NCBI GenBank assembly: GCA_947396885.1
Contig: OX377202.1
Coordinates: forward strand, 69,474,643 to 69,538,642
Origin: Heligmosomoides polygyrus polygyrus
Taxonomy: Eukaryota > Nematoda > Chromadorea > Rhabditida > Heligmosomidae
DNA length: 64,000 bases
Direction: 5' to 3'
The position numbers and the translations under genes are program-made. How positions within the stretch are numbered: position 1 is the first letter of the stretch; the number at the start of each line of letters is the position of its first letter. Shown one piece after another: positions 33,421 to 44,692 of this stretch. The notes under the pieces are model-generated. The model saw nothing but the letters and a program-made list of their open reading frames with translations. It made no database searches and was not told the DNA's origin.

Positions 33421-33924
33421 AAAGATTTTGTAAAGCTACATCTCAGCACTAGACATCCTTTCCTTCGGGTGTAAAAATCTTTGTTTTTGAAAAAAATTGG
33501 GCATGACCTCACCTGATCACAAGGAAGATCGCTTAGGAAAGGCCCAATTTCTTGAACAAATGCTAAATAAAAGCTGTGCTATCGTGAACTCCTGTTTCAG
33601 CTCCAGTGGTAACCTTATTTAGGAAACAATTTTGTTTTTGGAAAAATCCAGGGTAGGAAAATCATTCCACCTAATCGGATGAACGGTTGCTTAGGAGAGA
33701 CCTGATTTTTCCTGCTACAAATTGAAGGTTAAATTTCATTAAGATCCATTTTCAACTTAAGTAGTTACATCCCTCAGCTAAAAAACGTGTCGCAGCAAAA
33801 AATGAGCAGCAGTCGACCTATCTCAGCTATTTTGAAAACTGCTTCAAAAGTTTTATTATTTGATCGTAGAATAATAATTTTTTGAAGAATAATTTTTTTT
33901 TAAATCGTTGGTTTCCTGATCTTC

Positions 33925-34178
33925 ATGGGTGTAAATACGACTTTGTAATAGTGAAACTCAACTTGGTCAATTTTTTATTGACAACATTTCGGGCTCTAAG
34001 CCCTTCTTCAGGTCTAAAAACAGGAACATTGCGCATCTCTACAACAACACTATACTCACAAATGGTGAAATTTATAAGCAGACCTGGATATCACAGGGAG
34101 AAGGAGGGACCAGGGATGTTCAGTGGTGCGTATGGTCTCAAATGAAGCGCAATGGTCTTTGGGGTACTTATATATCTT
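33925..34178 (+). repeat. Penelope-like terminal repeat, solo copy
   Basis: This is a near copy of 35875-36118 in direct orientation, including TTTCGGGCTCTAAGCCCTTCTTCAG and TGGTGAAATTTATAAGCAG (both seen with few changes). It precedes the Penelope-like element by about 2 kb. The TTTCGG..CCTTCTTCAG phrase is recurrent near such elements. 33421-33924 shows nothing. Confidence 0.65.
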
Positions 34179-34852
34179 ATCGTAAGAGCGGCCAACACTA
34201 ACTAGGACTGCACCCCACCCCACCCCCCCCCCCCCCCACCTGATCTGAGAATATGAATAATAGCTTGGTGTCAAAGAAAAAGAAAGAAATTGGAAATCAA
34301 CACGATGAGAAAACGAGTGCAGACAGTTCTCCGTACTTTCCGTTAAAACATGCACAGTATTTCGTACAGCAATCCCCCGCGGCGTCAAAAGCCGCCAGGT
34401 GCGCCGCGGTATAGCGGCATCCCGCAGAACTTTGTTTTCGGCCAAAGAAAGAGAAGGATAATCTGATATGACCAGGTCAGTGTGCTGCGATTTCTGAGCC
34501 ATGTATTCCTTCTACCTGATGAATTCTTCTAAACTCTGTTGATTCCAACGTCAGCGACTTCCTTTGTGGCTGAGGATTTACTTTTCGTCTAAGCCACCGC
34601 AGAAGGTCTGTTTTTCTTTGAATTTCACTGGTTCCGTTCCGTGGTGCTAGTTGTTCGCTCATCGCCCAAAAGAGCACGCGAGACTCCTTGTCACCGGAGT
34701 CGATCCAAATTCTTTATTAGTGCCGTCATTAAAGGTCTTGACTGTGTCTGTGTGGCATGGAAACTTCCCGTCGTGGTGTTTTTGTTTGGAAGGTGAAGCG
34801 ATCGAGGCTGAATCCTGAGCCATGGCCGGCTATGTCAATCGAAGACTAAGAA

Positions 34853-35600
34853 TTGATCGTGGCTATCGATCGATTTAAAAACGACACTACCATGCCCGCC
34901 TACCTACTGGGGCATCTTCTAGAAAGATGCGTAGAGAAGGACAATGAGTTAGCGCCAATGAAAGCCACTAATAGCGAACCCTTGTCGAAAAACACGCGCT
35001 TAAAGAATGAAATCTCTTTACTAAAGGTTTGCCTTTCCCCTTCTACGGAGTCTGCTGTCAACGCAAAGAGCTCAATTGCTTGCTGCTCGTGATCATTCGA
35101 ATAATGTTTCTCTAAAATTAAGAATGATGTATTTAAATAATGATAATAATAATAATATATAAATAATAATAATATAATAATAATATAATATATAAATAAT
35201 AATAATAATAAAATAATCATTAAATACATCGGTTGCTGTTACCTCCATGTCTATGCATTTCCAAGCGCGCAAACCTTCCCCAACTCATAGAAGCATTTTG
35301 CTTAATTCTCAGATCTCTTCCAATCAAGAACCAGCACATGCGGCAAACAGCTAGAGCCTCTTCGGAGACACGGAAACACATTGAAATTTGTGGTTACGAA
35401 TATCCGTTCAGCTTTGAAAAATACCCAGGCTCTCAACTTTCCTTGCTAAGACTTCCTCTGACTTGATGGCTGTTACTGAAACATGGATGAAACAAGTAAG
35501 TGACAATGCGCCTCTTCTGAGAGACATACAGCTTTTATGAAATTCTGCATTTTGATCGACCACGTAAAAGAGGTCAGACTCAAGCGTGGGCTGCGATTTC
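34853..35600 (+). pseudogene. CR1-like 5' fragment (ORF1-like piece and start of endonuclease)
   Basis: A + strand frame at 34853-35092 has a Leu/Lys/Glu-rich stretch (LLERCVEKDNELAPMKATN, then NTRLKNEISLLK) that could be a coiled coil of ORF1; this is weak. At 35459-35500 the sequence reads SDLMAVTETWMKQV, the first motif of CR1-type endonucleases (normally ALTETWL). The frame then breaks. An (AAT)n tract interrupts it. Confidence 0.45.
35130..35225. repeat. (AAT)n-like microsatellite
   Basis: About 95 bp composed almost only of AAT and ATA units. Confidence 0.9.
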
Positions 35601-35874
35601 TGCCAAAATTTATGACGCCCCCCCCCCCCCCCTCCAGAAGGGTCTTGGTACGACCCCCCCTCCGAGAAAATCGATGGATTTCAATGTTAAGCCGCCTCTC
35701 GTATTGCAAAAAATTTTTAAAAATGTGAAGAAAAGAAAAAATAATTATTAATATTTAATTAATAAAGCTTTGACGCAAACAAGATTTTCAGGCATGGCAA
35801 CCTGAACACCGCTTCTTCTACGGAAAGATGACGTCATTTGGATTTGAAACTGTATCTAACAAAAATTCGAGTAA

Positions 35875-37470
35875 ATTCGACTTTGCAATAGTGAAACTCG
35901 ACTTGGCCAATTTTTTATAGACCACGTTTCGGACTTTAAGCCCTTCTTCAGATCTAAAAACAGTAACATTGCACATCTCTACAACAACACTACTCACAAA
36001 TGGTGAAATTTATAAGCAGACCTGGGAATCACAGGGAGAATGAGGGACCAGAGATGTTCAGTGGTGCGTATGGTCTCAAATGAAGCGCAATGATCTTTGG
36101 GGTACTTATATATCTTAGTAGGTAGTGACCGCTCTCTCATACTTCCATGTCGCCATCATTGTTAGCTGGTCACGCCGCTTACCCTTATAGGGTGATAAGC
36201 CTCAGTGCATTCTTCATTTCTTCTCTCCTATTTATCGATGGTTCCGAGTGCTTTATCTCCAGCGCTTCCTTGATCTTCCTCTCCACCGGATCTTTCAAAT
36301 TCCTGTGGGGAGTCGAAACTCGCAGTTGCGGCAGCGGATCATGTGCTGTTGCCGGTTACGAAATGTGTTCTACAAGCAAACGCGAGATCTTGCAATGGGA
36401 AGCAGGTTGGCACCGTTGCACGCGACCATATTTATGGATTGCCTTGATCGGCCGGCCTTGTCTATACGACTGCTATACTTCGGGCGATACATCGATGACA
36501 TATTGGTTGTGGGGAAATCGCCGACAACACTACGGCAGACACTTGTACGGCTGAATTCAGCGTTTCCAACGATCAAGCTAACATCAGAAGCTCCAGGACC
36601 AGACGGATTTCTCCCGTTTCGGAATAGGAAAGTAAGAATATCAGAGGGTCAAGTAAGTATATGTGGTATAGGAGACCGGCATATCATAACATTCTTGTGC
36701 ATGTAAGGAATTGCCATCCTACCTATATGAAACAGAATATTGTTCATCATACGATAGCCACATCTACTGCGCTAACATCTAGGAACCCAAAAGAAGTAGA
36801 TGATGAAGTAGGCGAAATTCCACGGCAAAACGGATATAGCTCAAGGAAATGTCGTTGTTTCAAACCTCAACGATCACCTGGCGGCTCTCCTTTGATCATA
36901 CCTTTCATCACGGATTCCTTCGCTTTGGACGTGAACCGCATCATAAAACGATCAACTTCCTATAGGACCATCTCCGTCCTTACGACGCCTACTTACAGCT
37001 TCGCGTTTATATGAGAATCAGTGTGAAAGGACAGATTGTTTGATCTGTGAAGGAGAACACTAAATGTGCATCATTAGTGGTCTGGTTTACAAAGTGGTCT
37101 GCACATCCTGCGAAGAATTCTACATTAGCGAGACAGGAAGACCACTAGGAAAGAGAAATGATGAACATCTGCGAGCTCTGCGTAGCCCACAAGGCTACTC
37201 AGACAATCAATTCTCGAAACACCACAACCTAAAGCACACATGATCCGCTGCCGCAACTGCAAGTTTCGATTCTTCACAGGAATCTAAATGATCCGGTGGA
37301 GAGGAAGGTCAAGGAAGCGCTGGAGGTAAAGCACTGGAAACCACCAATAAATCGGATAGAGGAAATGAAAAATGCTGTGAGGCTTATCACCCTATGAGGG
37401 TACGGCGTGACCAGCTGACAATGATAGCGACAGGTAAGTATGAGAGAGCGGTCACTACCCAGTAACGATT
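35875..37470 (+). mobile_element. Penelope-like retroelement with RT and GIY-YIG remnants
   Basis: The left repeat is 35875-36118. From 36380 the + strand reads TRDLAMGSRLAPLHATIF and then GRYIDDILVV, the reverse transcriptase region with a YIDD catalytic box as in Penelope-like elements. A PLIIPFI segment near 36890 matches the thumb region. Near 37078-37243 comes GLVYKVVCTSCEEFYISETGRPLGKR, shown here only in part: the GIY-YIG signature is YKVVC..FYISETGRP. Outer segments 36120-36350 and 37215-37465 are inverted copies of each other, a usual feature of this group. Frameshifts make it inactive. Confidence 0.85.
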
Positions 37471-37899
37471 AGACGATTTCCCAACAACGAAAAACAATAC
37501 ATGGGCAACAATATATAGAGATATGTAAACTTCAGGCGCAAGTCTAGTAAGGGCGTCCACCCTGAGTTTGAGTTGAATAAATTACCCTTTGGTGTAAACA
37601 GTCATCTTTGGATATTCGCCTTGGTAGAAGGGCAAATATATGTCCAACTACATTAGAAAATGCGCGCAAATAGGGTCAGAGAGGCCATGTAGGACAGCTC
37701 TACACAGCGTTTGTATTTACGAAACTGTTTTTTTTTTGCAGCAGTGGCGTGTTCCACCCCTACAGTGTACTCAATTAGGCCATTTCTAAGTTTATTTGCA
37801 GCGAGGTGCGGCAGAGCTCAGTTCTTTTTCCAATTCTTTTCAAAATCTACACCAGGGAAATCCAGCTCTAGTCAATTCAGTGGATACCTGACCCTCCAC

Positions 37900-38470
37900 G
37901 GAAAGGACTCAAGCAGCAATAAGTCGTCAAATGGTCTCAATCTTATCTCAATCTCAACTTCCTTTGGCCAAAGGAAAATCTAAGGTACTACACCTGGGTA
38001 GGAACAACGTGCGAAGCCCTTATTTTATCGAAGGTAATCAACTCGAACAGATATCAGAAGTGAAGGACCTTGGACTTATTATTACCAATAATTTAGATTT
38101 TGGCAAACATTGTGAGGAAATAGCAACCACAGCTTTGCGTAAAGTTGGCAATCTCTTCAGAACCTTAGTATAAGAAGAGAACGGACTTTTCTCAGAGCTT
38201 ACAAAATCTATGTGCGCCCGTTCTAGAGTGCGGGACACCGGTATTCAGTCCCACGAATAGAAAGACATTGATTTTCTAGAAAGAGTTCAGAACAGCTTCA
38301 CGAGGAAACTTTTTCTCGGATCTAGAAAACCTAGCTACCAGTCAATCCCGGGTAGCACTGAGCGGCCTGAGGCGCTCGGTTTGGAGTCGTTTTTTCACGT
38401 AGAAGAAAACTCGATCTTCTCATTGTATATAAAATCATGCACGGTCTGGTGCACCTTGACGGAGGTAGTC
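37900..38470 (+). pseudogene. CR1-like retrotransposon, RT 3' end remnant
   Basis: It reads KSKVLHLGRNNVRSPY and then VKDLGLIITNNLDFGKHCE, the post-palm region typical of CR1/L2/jockey reverse transcriptases (normally KCKVLHFG..DLGV). FLERVQNSFTRKLF and MHGLVHL follow in shifted frames. It may be the 3' part of the same copy as 34853-35600, separated by the Penelope-like insertion. Confidence 0.75.
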
Positions 38471-39935
38471 TAATAGATCGTTTTAATGCCTACAAAACCC
38501 ACAAGCTGCAACCTGAAAAGTTTCCACATGACAGAGTTATCGCGCTCCGAACACGCCCGCGCGTGCAATTTAGCGCAACAACGGCAGATGTTCTCCGTGC
38601 TGTTACTCGCCCATATTACAGTTTTTTCTACACTCAATAACACCATTCAATTCAGCACGAAAAGCTCTATCGAAAGTTATCAAGGCCCAACTCGAAAACA
38701 TCGATTTTCAACGTGACGTCAACGTCTGTCTGCGGCGGCCTCATGAAGCCTCGTCTTCGATGCGAAATAGTAAAAAAATTGATGTTTCCAAAATCGGTCG
38801 AAATTGACACCGTTCGATAGCGCTTTTTAAGTTGAACAGAACGATACTATTGAGGGTGGGTGTCAAAAACTCAAACCTGGGCGAGTTAGAGCGCAAGGAA
38901 CTCTAACCGCTAGCTTTCGCCGCTCTAAAACGGCAGCTGAGGCTAAGGCAGTTTAGGCAGCCGAGGAGCTATGAGCACGTCATCGTAAGGTACGTTAAGT
39001 GCTCTGTTCGCACACGCATCTTAAGGCCATTAGCTCCTCGCGTCTTCTCGAAGTGGTCCACCGAAATCGGGAAAAATGCGTCTCGCAAGCCTCACTTGCA
39101 TTTTCGCTAACTGTAATATTGCTTCTTCCTAAGCTACACCGTTCTATTTTAGTGTGCTATTAGACCATATTACTGTCTACAAAACCCACGAGTTGCAGCC
39201 GAATCGATTTGAACTTGAAAGAGTTATATCGCTCCGAACATGCCCGCGCGTGCAATTTGCAAACGGTCGCCCCCCCCCCCTTCGATTGCAAGGTTCGTTT
39301 CTGTATGCAATGTTCACGGCGCACTCCAAAGGCTAGCTGGACAGCCTTAGAGGATCCTTAGTAGGGCAGATGGAAATTTATGATAGAACTCTCCAAACGC
39401 TCACTCTACAGTTGCCGAACCCACCCATCTCTATACGCACTGCACACGCGCACACTTAAGTCTCACCGGGACAGATTGGAACAATTTCCTAGTGGGGCGG
39501 CTGGAAATTTCTGATAAAATTCTCCAAACGGTTCGAAATAGTCTTGAACACTTTACATTTTCCACTAAGGGAAGATAGAAGCGGAGTGAACATGCTTTCT
39601 CCCACTCGATTGATAGGCTCGGTCCTATATACATTGTGCACGGCGCACTCTCGGAGAATTCTAGGTTTGAAATAGCACCGACAACGTACGCCATTCTTGA
39701 GATACTCCGAAAACATGCACGTCCTGGGAAATAAGGTGCTCTAATCGCAAGAGCCTGCTCCAGTCACTTTTTAGGCCACTCACGGCGAAAACGCGGTGGT
39801 CCGGTAAAGTTTTATATATGTTTGTGTAGAACTCGAGGAGACGAATTGAAGACGAATCTAACGGTGCCAACATTTCCCAAACTACTTAAAACTAAAGGAG
39901 TTTTGAGAATGCGACGGTTTGCGACGGATTTTTCC
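38460..39935. mobile_element. Partial copy of the 10493-13434 foldback element
   Basis: It follows the right arm (12000-13434) in the same order: CTACAAAACCCACAAGCTGC, CGCTCCGAACACGCCCGCG, the CTAACCGCTAGCTTTCGCCG block, then the second sub-block near 39160, ending in GCGACGGTTTGCGACG. The left arm is absent. Confidence 0.75.
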
Positions 39936-39944
39936 GTATATATA

Positions 39945-39963
39945 TACCACTATATAACTACTA

Positions 39964-40004
<41 letters not shown>
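39945..40004. repeat. (TA)n microsatellite
   Basis: This is mostly alternating TA, with about 40 bp uninterrupted at 39968-40004. Confidence 0.95.
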
Positions 40005-40008
<4 letters not shown>

Positions 40009-40009
40009 G

Positions 40010-40860
40010 AATTGGACACTCTTGTAAGCTTGCCTAAAACATTTGATAACAAACCGAACTCTTCCACATTGAAATGGGCTTCTTCTACATTAAACTAGAG
40101 ACTTTCTAAAAATACTAGAATAATTTTTTTGTTCAAGGAAAATTTTAGAATAACTTTCTTTGAAGTTTTAATTTCCTTCTCAGTAAGAGAGCGCTTAGTT
40201 TGAAATTTTATAAAATTTTATTTTTTGATGAAAAACAATGAATGTTCTTGTTCTGAAGAGCAGGAAGGCGGCCATTTCATAATGCCAAAACAGAGATTAC
40301 GCCATGTCCTCGTACGAAACTTCACGATTTTTATTCGATTGATAGCGAAATATCTGTTTGCATACAGTTTCGCACCTGCAAGCGGTGCAACATAAACAAT
40401 TGTAAAAAACGCGCATATCATAACTTTCTTGCTGTATGTAAGCAATCAAATAGCACTATCAATCGAATAAACATCGCGTTCATCCTTTCAAGTGCATGGC
40501 GCAACCCAGTCTTTTGATGCACGACATAATTGCTGCCTTGCTGCGCCTTAACATAAAATTCAATTTTTTATTTTTTCTCGGAAAATAAAACATTGTAAAA
40601 TTATTTCACTCATTCGGACAGCTGAAGTAAAAAAAATTCAAAAAAGTTATTTCAAGTTTTCTTTGAACAAAAAATTATTCTAACCATCTTGAAGAGCTTT
40701 TAGTTTAACCTGTGAGAAGCTCGTTTTAATTTGTAAGACGTTCAGTTTGATTTCAAAGTTCATAGGCCAGCTTAGAAGAGTGTCCAATTTGACGTGAAAA
40801 GCGTCCAATTTGATTTGAGAAGAGTCTAATTCGACGTGAAAATGGTTTATTCTGGTGCAG
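40010..40860. repeat. AT-rich dispersed repeat, copy 2, with 21-bp tandem motif
   Basis: Partner of 23585-24330. At about 40785-40850 three consecutive 21-bp units of the form GTCCAATTTGAYNTGARAAG occur, which translate on the - strand to heptads such as HVELDSS, QIKLDAF, HVKLDTL. Related single units are at 40730-40760 and 24240-24320. Confidence 0.65.
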
Positions 40861-41043
40861 TCACTAATACTCAACAAATCTTTGCGCAGCTATGGAGTAT
40901 TTTGCAAGAGTGCCTATAAACTCAAGTAATGGAGTTGAAACATGCGAACAGTGGTCAAAGAGGCTACATCGTGTTCGGTACTCCGAAAGGCTAGCCTCTC
41001 ACTAGTGGGACCATTGATAGAGAGTTAGTTGTGAAACGGACTG

Positions 41044-41375
41044 ATGAGTAGTGTCGCATACTTCAGATTTCGAGATTCTTCGGACCAATCAGTCAAGATT
41101 TACAATTTGCTGATTGTATTGAATTTGGAGTGTACTAGAAATTTTTATAAACGCTTGCAAGTTAAAATGTTGGTCCACCACTACACTTCTAGTCATACAA
41201 AAGCATTTGCTACTGGAAAAATGGATATTTGGGTAGAGTAATCAAGTCGTATGATAATTTCGAAATTTTCTGTTCTCTCGCGTTTTCGGCTTTCCCGTTC
41301 TCCGATTTCTATTTTCTAGCTAAGCTATTTTCTTTTTTTTTACAAGATTTTCGCCCATCCCTAATGTGGACGTCG
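41044..41375 (+). repeat. Dispersed repeat, copy 1 (partner 63370-63690, inverted)
   Basis: It shares GAATTTGGAGTGTACTAGAA and AGTCATACAAAAGCATTTGC (small changes) with the reverse complement of 63370-63690, then TTTCCGCCCATCCCT-like ends. The frame is partly open but shows no domain. Confidence 0.65.
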
Positions 41376-41422
41376 CGCTGAGCGGCAGCAGTCGCCGCGC
41401 CGCCGCGAACGGATCGTTTTAA

Positions 41423-41560
41423 GGCCCCACATACTTCTGCGGCAACGCCGCTCACCGCTGTGGTTAAGGATATCGCAGGGACGCTGCCGGCGGCGAGCTC
41501 TGTGTCCCTGTCCTTTGGTTAAGGATAAGGCAGTGCAGCGCCGTAGAAGTGTGTGGGGCC
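41423..41560. mobile_element. Short MITE (138 bp), GGCCCC-end type
   Basis: The inverted ends are GGCCCCACATACTTCTGCGG and AGAAGTGTGTGGGGCC, around a GGCGGCGAGCTCTG core. It has a sister copy at 41812-41942. The flanking duplication is not clean. Confidence 0.7.
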
Positions 41561-41811
41561 TCTAGGCCTATGTTATACTTCCGCGGGAGCATCCGCGGAC
41601 GAGGGTGAATCGCACCGGGATCCCTAAGCTGGCCAATCTTCGCGCCCCGCCACGCCAGCCGTCTGTGGATCGCCGCTGACAGACGACGAAAGGGCTGTTA
41701 TGGCCTATGTTATACTTCGGCGACAGTGTTGCTCAGGCTGCTATGCACTGCGTAGGACCCGCTCAACACTGCCGCCGACAACAGCGTCGCCGAAGTATAA
41801 AGGCCCCCACA
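41561..41811. mobile_element. Fused MITE pieces of the GGCCTATG-end type
   Basis: GGCCTATGTTATACTTCC at 41566 starts a piece with CGCGGGAGCATCCGCGG (related to the 160-bp family). GGCCTATGTTATACTTCGGC at 41702 starts a piece of about 100 bp ending GTCGCCGAAGTATAA near 41810. Confidence 0.65.
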
Positions 41812-41942
41812 GAGTTCTGCGGCAACGCCGCTCGCCGCTATGGTTATGGATAGGGCAGGGACGCCGCCGGCGGCGAGCTCTGCGTCTCTGCCCTATGGTC
41901 AAGCATAGGGCCCTGGCGCTGCCGCAGAACTCTGTGAAGGCC
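41812..41942. mobile_element. Short MITE (131 bp), sister of 41423-41560
   Basis: It carries GGCCCCCACAGAGTTCTGCGG and an inverted end CCGCAGAACTCTGTGAAGGCC, with the same GGCGGCGAGCTCTG core. It is followed by TTA. Confidence 0.7.
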
Positions 41943-42190
41943 TTAACATAGGCCTATGTTATACTTCGGCGACGCGTCGCCGACGCTGCGACACGTCAGC
42001 GACGGCCCGTCACCGACGTCGGCCGACGCTGACGTCACCAGCGACGTCGCCGGCGTCGCCACAGACGTCGCCACAGACGCAGCCGACGTCTGTGGCGACG
42101 TCGGTGGCGACGTCAACAGATTCTGTGGCGGCGTCGGGGACGTCGTTGACAGGAGAGCATCGGAGCGCATTTTCAATGTCATCATTTGGC
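41943..42190. mobile_element. MITE piece with GACGTC-rich body
   Basis: It starts GGCCTATGTTATACTTCGGC at 41952 and continues with repeated GCCGACG/CGTCGCC units. The far side CGGAGCGCATTTTC is also found near 43305 and 57875. It has the same end type as 43566 and 57961. Confidence 0.6.
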
Positions 42191-43169
42191 CACCAGTCTG
42201 CCTAAAAAATTAGAAATATATCTTACAAAGAACAATTAGAGAGAGAACTCCAATTTCATTATGAAAAACGAACATAGAATGTACGGCAGAAAACCGCATA
42301 GAATGTAATTTCCAGTCTTTCAAATCAGTGGTAGTAATACTACTACTTACAAAGACGACATGTTTGAGTTCGGAACATAAACAAACTAAGCGTTACTTTG
42401 CGGAGTCTTTCAGTGCAATAAATCATGCAATTGCGAGATGAAAGAAGCAGCACCAAATGAGTTTGCAATTAGCAGAACTGCCATGTACTACCACAAAAAA
42501 GACCACCCTGGTACGCTCGTAACGGGTATTTATGTCCGCCATGAGCAGGGCTACGCCCCCTGGCATAGCTGCTATAATTTGCCTATAGCAGGCTATCTGA
42601 CCCACGATACCCTGAAGTCACTGCCCGCGATATGCCGCGGGGTATACGCCATTGGCCAATAGCCTTTTCCGCCGCCCAGTAGCTGCAGTTATGCTGATTA
42701 ACCTCTCCATTCAGCTTTAATATTGCTTCATCAGTCCCCAGAATCCGTTTCGGAAAATAGGTCTGCTGCCCACATTTAAATTCTGTAATCACTAAACTCG
42801 CATGCTACGTGTCTTTCACGTCGTTGTCAAGTTCTAAACATCAAAAAAGCAGACTTTTTTGTGACCAAAGTTATCACCTTTCTAACAGTGCATTCATTTC
42901 TTGAGACACCCAGTATTACTAGAATTAGGCAGTATAAAAAAAACACTCACTTCCGTCTATCAGGTAGAGATACGTATATTTTTATGCCTTTTTTCTGTTG
43001 AAACTCTGTTATCTGCCTCAATTTCGTTGTTTGTTAAAGAACACACCAAAGTAACTTTTTACATATTTTTCTGCAAGCCTTAAAGAAAACATTTTTCGTT
43101 GGAATAGAACTGCTACATATTAAAAACCACAAGAATTCTGTGAAGTCCTCATGTGACTAACTTTAAATG
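42191..43169. other. No gene recognised
   Basis: An open frame at 42438-42662 and others show no family signal. The stretch is AT-rich with no clear repeat partner in the window. Confidence 0.5.
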
Positions 43170-43566
43170 GACATGAAGAGTAAAAAAGGCACCATTTGTG
43201 CCCGCAAGATGGGCGTTTTTGCACTTTCGATTTCGTAATTCGAGGTCCGCCGAGGATGTTGACAGTGCCGGGAACGAAGAACCCACCCACAAACAAAATA
43301 CTCCCTCTGAGCGCATTTTTTCCCAGCCTTGAATGAGGCCGGCGACGGCCCGTCGCCGTGCACAGCGCGGCGACCGACCCACGGACGACGTCGCCACCGA
43401 CGTCTGTGGCGACGTCGGTGGCGGAAGTATAACACCCCCCTGCGGAGCTCTCGGCGACGTCGTCGGCGACGCTGTGTTGGGCGGGCTGCCACGCAGTGCG
43501 TAGCTGCCCGCAAAGCACAGCGTCGCCGACGTCGGCCGACGCGTCGCCGAAGTATAACATTGGCCA
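43170..43566. mobile_element. MITE of the GGCGACG type, longer form
   Basis: The left part (CATTTGTGCCCGCAAGATG.. then TCGTAATTCGAGGTC) recurs at 57725-57890, and the right end GTCGCCGAAGTATAACATTGGCC is the family terminus. The centre is a run of GACGTCG units. Long open frames on both strands are a by-product of the GC-rich palindromes. Confidence 0.65.
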
Positions 43567-43960
43567 TAGGCCAATACTTCCCGTCCGCGGTGCAGTGCAC
43601 GTCCCGCGGAATCCGGAGAGAAAACGCGCTCCAATGCGACGCTAGCCGTCCCGGGACGACAACGACCGTCCGCGGAGGTCGCGCGGATGATTACGTTGCC
43701 GGAGAACTGGTCCGCTTGGCATAGTGCCGAGGCGGCGCGCGGTTTTTCGTCGTGTTGTCTCGCGCACTCCACGCCTCCCTGCTCGCCACACCCCGGAGTC
43801 CCTTCCCTAGCCCAATCTGGAGAGTCACTCTGCTCATCTGACTCTCGCCGCTCGCGCGTGACGGAATTTTTCGGGGACCAGTTCACATGTAATCGGATGA
43901 TTACGGGGCAGCTCGGCCCCGAGCATGCTGAGTCATCGCGGGGGGGGGGGGCAGATTCCA
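43567..43960. mobile_element. Possible composite MITE with CGTCCGCGG units
   Basis: It begins AGGCCAATACTTCCCGTCC after the previous element. A TGGTCC..CGGATGATTACG segment near 43683 has an inverted or related partner near 43890 (GGACCAG and CGGATGATTACGG). It includes CCGGAGTCCCTTCCCTAGCC, which is also part of the 113-bp tandem repeats in tpi-1. It ends at a 12-nt G run. Confidence 0.45.
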
Positions 43961-44036
43961 GACGGAAGAGTGCCGGCGCCTACGCCGACCCTACATCTCT
44001 AGCCGCAAGTGCAATTCATGCGATTGCTTTCCCACC

Positions 44037-44692
44037 ATGGAGAGATTTCACACTAGATCCAAAAGAAAGAAGATGTGGCGTGATTTGAAAGTACCATTGT
44101 TACGAAATGGCGTCGTTCGAACCGGCTCGGGTGATGTTTGCTCCCTCACAGCAAAGGGGTAGAGATATAGCGATATATGTCCTACCTCGAATCGTCAGCT
44201 GTGCTATGAGTGGGCGTATAGGAAGGCACTCTCAGACGGTGAGACCAGCACCTTTGTGTGCTGTGGATCCCGATCAATTAAGGATCGAGAGCGTGAGGTG
44301 TACAATCAACCTCTGCCTTCCTGCAAAGTCAGAAGTGGACACTTCATAACGGATTCTGAAAATCCGGTTCGCACTCACTTCTGTGAGCCAAGAAGCGCCC
44401 CTCGTTCTTTTATGCGCCGTATGGTGATAGAGAGGTGCAACGAATTCTGGGCACAACCCTATGGCATCTGTTATGCTCCCGCGGGAGCATCCGCGGAACG
44501 TCCGCGGACCAATGGTGCACGGCGGAGGCGGGCGTGGCGAGGCGCGGCGATTGGCCAGGTGAGGAGTCTCGGCACGATTCCCGCCCTTCCGCGGATGCTC
44601 CCGCGGGAGTATAACTCAGGCCTATACGGGAACTCCAACCAGCGTTATCCAAGGCTTAGTAGCTGATGTGGCACAGCCACGCTTCGATCAGG
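44037..44692 (+). pseudogene. Broken coding region, possible FLYWCH-like zinc-finger/transposon gene
   Basis: It reads MERFHTRSKRKKMWRDLKV, a break, then YEWAYRKALSDGETSTFVCCGSR (partly quoted), a KVRSGHFITDSENPVRTHFC segment and FMRRMVIERCNEFW. The Cys-Cys..Cys..His-x-Cys spacing suggests a zinc-binding DNA-binding fold of the FLYWCH/MULE kind; this is tentative. A 160-bp MITE interrupts it after NEFWAQPY, and the frame resumes TGTPTSVIQGLVADVAQP beyond it, stopping at TAG. I see at least one internal stop near 44160, unless an intron removes it. Confidence 0.45.
44463..44622. mobile_element. 160-bp MITE with TAT duplication
   Basis: The ends are GGCATCTGTTATGCTCCC and, inverted, GGCCTGAGTTATACTCCC, followed by the CGCGGGAGCATCCGCGG palindrome. 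TAT flanks it at 44460-44462 and 44623-44625. It has the same length and near-identical sequence to 56148-56307. It splits the open frame described above, and removal of the element plus one TAT restores that frame. Confidence 0.88.

Noticed and set aside
43149..43886. 245-codon - strand open frame
   Set aside because: It crosses MITE boundaries and GACGTCG palindromes. Stops are absent because of high GC, and no domain is visible.
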